Made by a program: the position numbers and the translations under genes
The notes under the pieces: model-generated
The model's input: only the letters and a program-made list of their open reading frames with translations
Databases searched by the model: none
What the model was told of the DNA's origin: nothing
Source of the DNA: Clostridium sp. K13
Lineage (GTDB): Bacteria > Bacillota > Clostridia > Clostridiales > Clostridiaceae
Assembly (NCBI RefSeq): GCF_019734195.1
Contig: NZ_JAASHM010000035.1
Location: forward strand, 1 to 33,731
Length of the DNA: 33,731 nt
Reading direction: 5' to 3'
Shown: piece by piece, positions 31,742 through 33,731 of the stretch
How the letters are laid out: each line of letters starts with the position of its first letter
How positions within the stretch are numbered: the first letter of the stretch is position 1

Positions 31742-33205
31742 ATGATGAAGTATTTACAAAAATTAGGTAAATCGTTAATGCTTCCAGTTGCTTGTTTACC
31801 TGTAGCGGCCATTTTAATGGGTATAGGGTACTGGATTGATCCAACAGGTTGGGGAGCAAACAATGTTGCTGCGGCGTTCCTAATCAAAGCTGGTGGAGCA
31901 TTAATTGACAACATGGCAATTTTATTTGCAATTGGTGTTGGTGTTGGTATGTCAGATGACAATGATGGTACAGCTGGATTAGCTGGTCTTGTTTCATGGT
32001 TAATGATTACTACTTTATTATCAACTGGTGTTGTAGCTATGTTAAAAGGTGTGGATGTTTCAGAGGTGCCAGCGGCATTTGGAAAAATTCAAACACAATT
32101 TATTGGTATATTATCAGGGTTAATAGGTGCAGCTTGTTATAATAAGTTTAAAAGCACAAAATTACCTGCTGCTTTAAGCTTCTTTAGTGGTAAGAGATGT
32201 GTTGCTATAGTAACAGCAGGAGCTTCACTTGTTGCAACATTAATATTATTCTTTGCATGGCCTGTAGTATACGGAGCATTAGTATCATTTGGTGAAGCTA
32301 TTATTTCTACTGGATCAATTGGAGCTGGTATATATGCATTCTTCAATAGATTATTAATTCCATTCGGTCTTCACCATGCATTAAACTCAGTATTCTGGTT
32401 TGATGTTGCTGGAATTAACGATATTGGTAAGTTCTGGGGAACTATGGAAGGTGGAGTTTTAGGTCAAACAGGTATGTATATGACTGGATTCTTCCCAGTA
32501 ATGATGTTTGGTTTACCAGCAGCTGCTTTAGCTATGTACCATACTGCTAAAGATAATAAAAAGAAAGTTGTAGCTGGTTTATTATTAGCATCTGGTTTAG
32601 CTTCATTCTTTACAGGGGTTACAGAACCATTAGAATTCGCATTCATGTTCTTAGCACCAGGATTATATGTAGTTCATGCTGCATTAACAGGTATATCTGC
32701 TGCAGTTTGTGCAATGTTACCAGTAAGAGCTGGATTTAACTTCAGTGCAGGTTTTGTTGATTGGTTCTTAAGCTTTAAAGCACCATTTGCTGAAAATCCA
32801 CTTTGGTTATTAGCTATTGGTTTAGCATTTGGAGTAATTTACTATGTAGTATTTAGATTTGCTATTACTAAATTTAACTTAAAGACTCCAGGTAGAGAAG
32901 ATGATGATGATACTGCTGGAGAAATGGATGTTAAACTTTCAAACAATGACTTTACAGCTGTAGCTGAGACTATATTAAAAGGTCTTGGTGGAAAAGAAAA
33001 TATAGTTAGTATTGATAACTGCGTAACAAGATTACGTTTAGAAATCAAGGATCATACAGCAGTAAATGAAAAAGTAATTAAATCTGCAGGTGTTGCTGGA
33101 ATAATTAGACCAAGCAAGACAAGCATTCAAGTAATTGTAGGAACACAAGTACAATTTGTTGCAGATGAATTAAAAAAATTATGCAAGAGCAAAGTAAATC
33201 AATAA
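31742..33205 (+). CDS. ptsG: Glucose PTS enzyme IIBC
   Basis: This membrane permease imports glucose and phosphorylates it. The N-terminal IIC domain (about 1-375) has about ten hydrophobic segments, with GVTEPLEF as the sugar-binding motif. The C-terminal IIB domain (about 398-480) carries the phosphorylated Cys427 in SIDNCVTRLRL. The length of 487 aa fits EIIBC without a fused IIA; the IIA partner is the divergent crr. The first of two adjacent ATG codons is used, 11 bases after AAGGGGG. Codon use is richer in GC than neighbours, as for highly expressed genes. N-acetylglucosamine or related sugars are possible, but GlcT and crr point to glucose. Confidence 0.92.
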   Translation: MMKYLQKLGKSLMLPVACLPVAAILMGIGYWIDPTGWGANNVAAAFLIKAGGALIDNMAILFAIGVGVGMSDDNDGTAGLAGLVSWLMITTLLSTGVVAMLKGVDVSEVPAAFGKIQTQFIGILSGLIGAACYNKFKSTKLPAALSFFSGKRCVAIVTAGASLVATLILFFAWPVVYGALVSFGEAIISTGSIGAGIYAFFNRLLIPFGLHHALNSVFWFDVAGINDIGKFWGTMEGGVLGQTGMYMTGFFPVMMFGLPAAALAMYHTAKDNKKKVVAGLLLASGLASFFTGVTEPLEFAFMFLAPGLYVVHAALTGISAAVCAMLPVRAGFNFSAGFVDWFLSFKAPFAENPLWLLAIGLAFGVIYYVVFRFAITKFNLKTPGREDDDDTAGEMDVKLSNNDFTAVAETILKGLGGKENIVSIDNCVTRLRLEIKDHTAVNEKVIKSAGVAGIIRPSKTSIQVIVGTQVQFVADELKKLCKSKVNQ

Positions 33206-33232
33206 TTTTAAAACGTAAATAAGAAATTTTTA

Positions 33233-33277
33233 ATAAAGTCATACAACTATTTAATATGTTGTATGACTTTATTTTAT
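33233..33277 (+). terminator. Terminator of ptsG
   Basis: A perfect 15-bp stem (33233-33247 with 33258-33272) is followed by TTTTAT. Confidence 0.85.
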
Positions 33278-33600
33278 ATTGTGGAAATAATATTAAATCA
33301 AAAAAATATATACATATATATATAAGGTAAAATATATACATATATATTTTAATAGGTAAATAGAATTTATAACAATTAAAAAGTGAATAAAACAATTAAC
33401 TCAGCCTGGTGTATCAACGTAAGAAAAGTAAAGAATAATAGTGAAAAATGTAGTAATCAAAGAATAAACATTAAATATAGTATATATTGTTAAGGGTATG
33501 TTAATATATTGTGGTATTATAAATCTTGTCCTAAGGGACAGCCGATAAGTCGAATGATTAAGTAACAAATTCAGTTAACAAAAACAACAAAAAATGTTGA
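33278..33600. other. AT-rich region upstream of the rRNA operon
   Basis: No gene is visible. It contains a low-complexity repeat (ATATATACATATATAT units near 33303 and 33331) and a small hairpin GTCC-TAAG-GGAC near 33528-33539. An extra rRNA promoter may lie around 33487-33525 but I cannot assign its boxes. Confidence 0.5.
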
Positions 33601-33608
33601 AAAAAATG

Positions 33609-33637
33609 TTGACAGAAAAGTTATTCGGTGATAAGAT
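33609..33637 (+). promoter_or_regulatory. rRNA operon promoter
   Basis: Perfect TTGACA (33609-33614), a 17-base spacer and TAAGAT (33632-33637) precede a typical rRNA leader. Confidence 0.85.
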
Positions 33638-33731
33638 AAACAAGTCGCTTCGGTGCGACAGAGTAAATGGTCTTTGAAAATTGAACAGAATATAGTTAAA
33701 GTAAACCAGCAATTCTTTTGAGAGTCTTAAA
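33638..33731 (+). other. Leader of a 16S rRNA operon (partial)
   Basis: After a small hairpin GTCGC-TTCGGT-GCGAC comes TGGTCTTTGAAAATTGAACA, the leader sequence commonly found before clostridial rRNA operons, then a stretch ending near where mature 16S should begin. The 16S gene itself is not in the window. Confidence 0.75.

Noticed and set aside
31678..31962. Minus-strand open frames within ptsG and elsewhere in long genes
   Set aside because: Mirror-frame shadows of clearly identified genes, with no ribosome sites of their own.
33303..33351. Direct repeat before the rRNA operon as a CRISPR or origin repeat
   Set aside because: Simple AT-alternating low complexity with only two copies and no spacers or DnaA boxes.

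Overview
The window looks like a chromosomal segment of a low-GC anaerobic Firmicute, most likely Clostridium sensu stricto; I cannot name the species. The evidence is the very AT-rich intergenic DNA, strong purine-rich ribosome binding sites with several GTG and TTG starts, a large-type Gram-positive SRP RNA, sporulation-linked bofA, and proteins of clostridial type (archaeal-type PEP carboxylase, DUF1015 between serA and serC, a bacterial staygreen protein). I see no phage, insertion sequence, CRISPR array or conjugative module.

Layout. 1-8.8 kb holds mixed housekeeping and unknown genes: an RpiR/SIS regulator, a PhnA/YjdM zinc-ribbon protein, two small unknown proteins, a lipoprotein polysaccharide deacetylase, a DEAD-box RNA helicase, a PlsC acyltransferase, a staygreen-family protein, tRNA-Arg(CCT) and a DUF368/PopT undecaprenyl-phosphate transporter. 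9-20.5 kb is a clostridial version of the conserved near-origin block of Bacillus: CNNM/CorC protein, tadA, lgt, tRNA-Ser(GGA), SRP RNA, dnaX, ebfC(yaaK), recR, yaaL, bofA. Compared with Bacillus it is interrupted by ppcA, by an opposing thyA-folA operon, and by an opposing DegV gene. 20.8-24.6 kb holds a small Cys-rich protein and a serine operon (serA, DUF1015, serC). 24.7-26.3 kb is a decayed GH29 alpha-L-fucosidase gene. 26.4-29.9 kb holds mtnN, tcdA, a DUF4230 protein and a tandem-GNAT protein. 29.9-33.2 kb is a glucose PTS locus: glcT antiterminator, EIIA-Glc (crr, opposite strand) and EIIBC (ptsG). The last 200 bases are the promoter and leader of a ribosomal RNA operon whose 16S gene lies just outside the window.

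How parts work together. dnaX-ebfC-recR serve replication and repair; thyA-folA make dTMP and recycle folate. folA carries four perfect DnaA boxes in 132 bp, the most striking unexplained signal here. In the PTS locus, crr and ptsG diverge from a compact control region. The crr leader has a GlcT-type RAT overlapping a terminator. The ptsG promoter carries a perfect cre (CcpA) match over its -35 box, and its leader has a terminator preceded by a different, unclassified element.

No wholly new multi-gene system is evident. The best candidates for undescribed biology are the DnaA-box cluster in folA, the split control of the crr/ptsG leaders, an orphan small-RNA gene near 5.74-5.87 kb, a structured element at 20.54-20.61 kb, and the staygreen and DUF1015 proteins.
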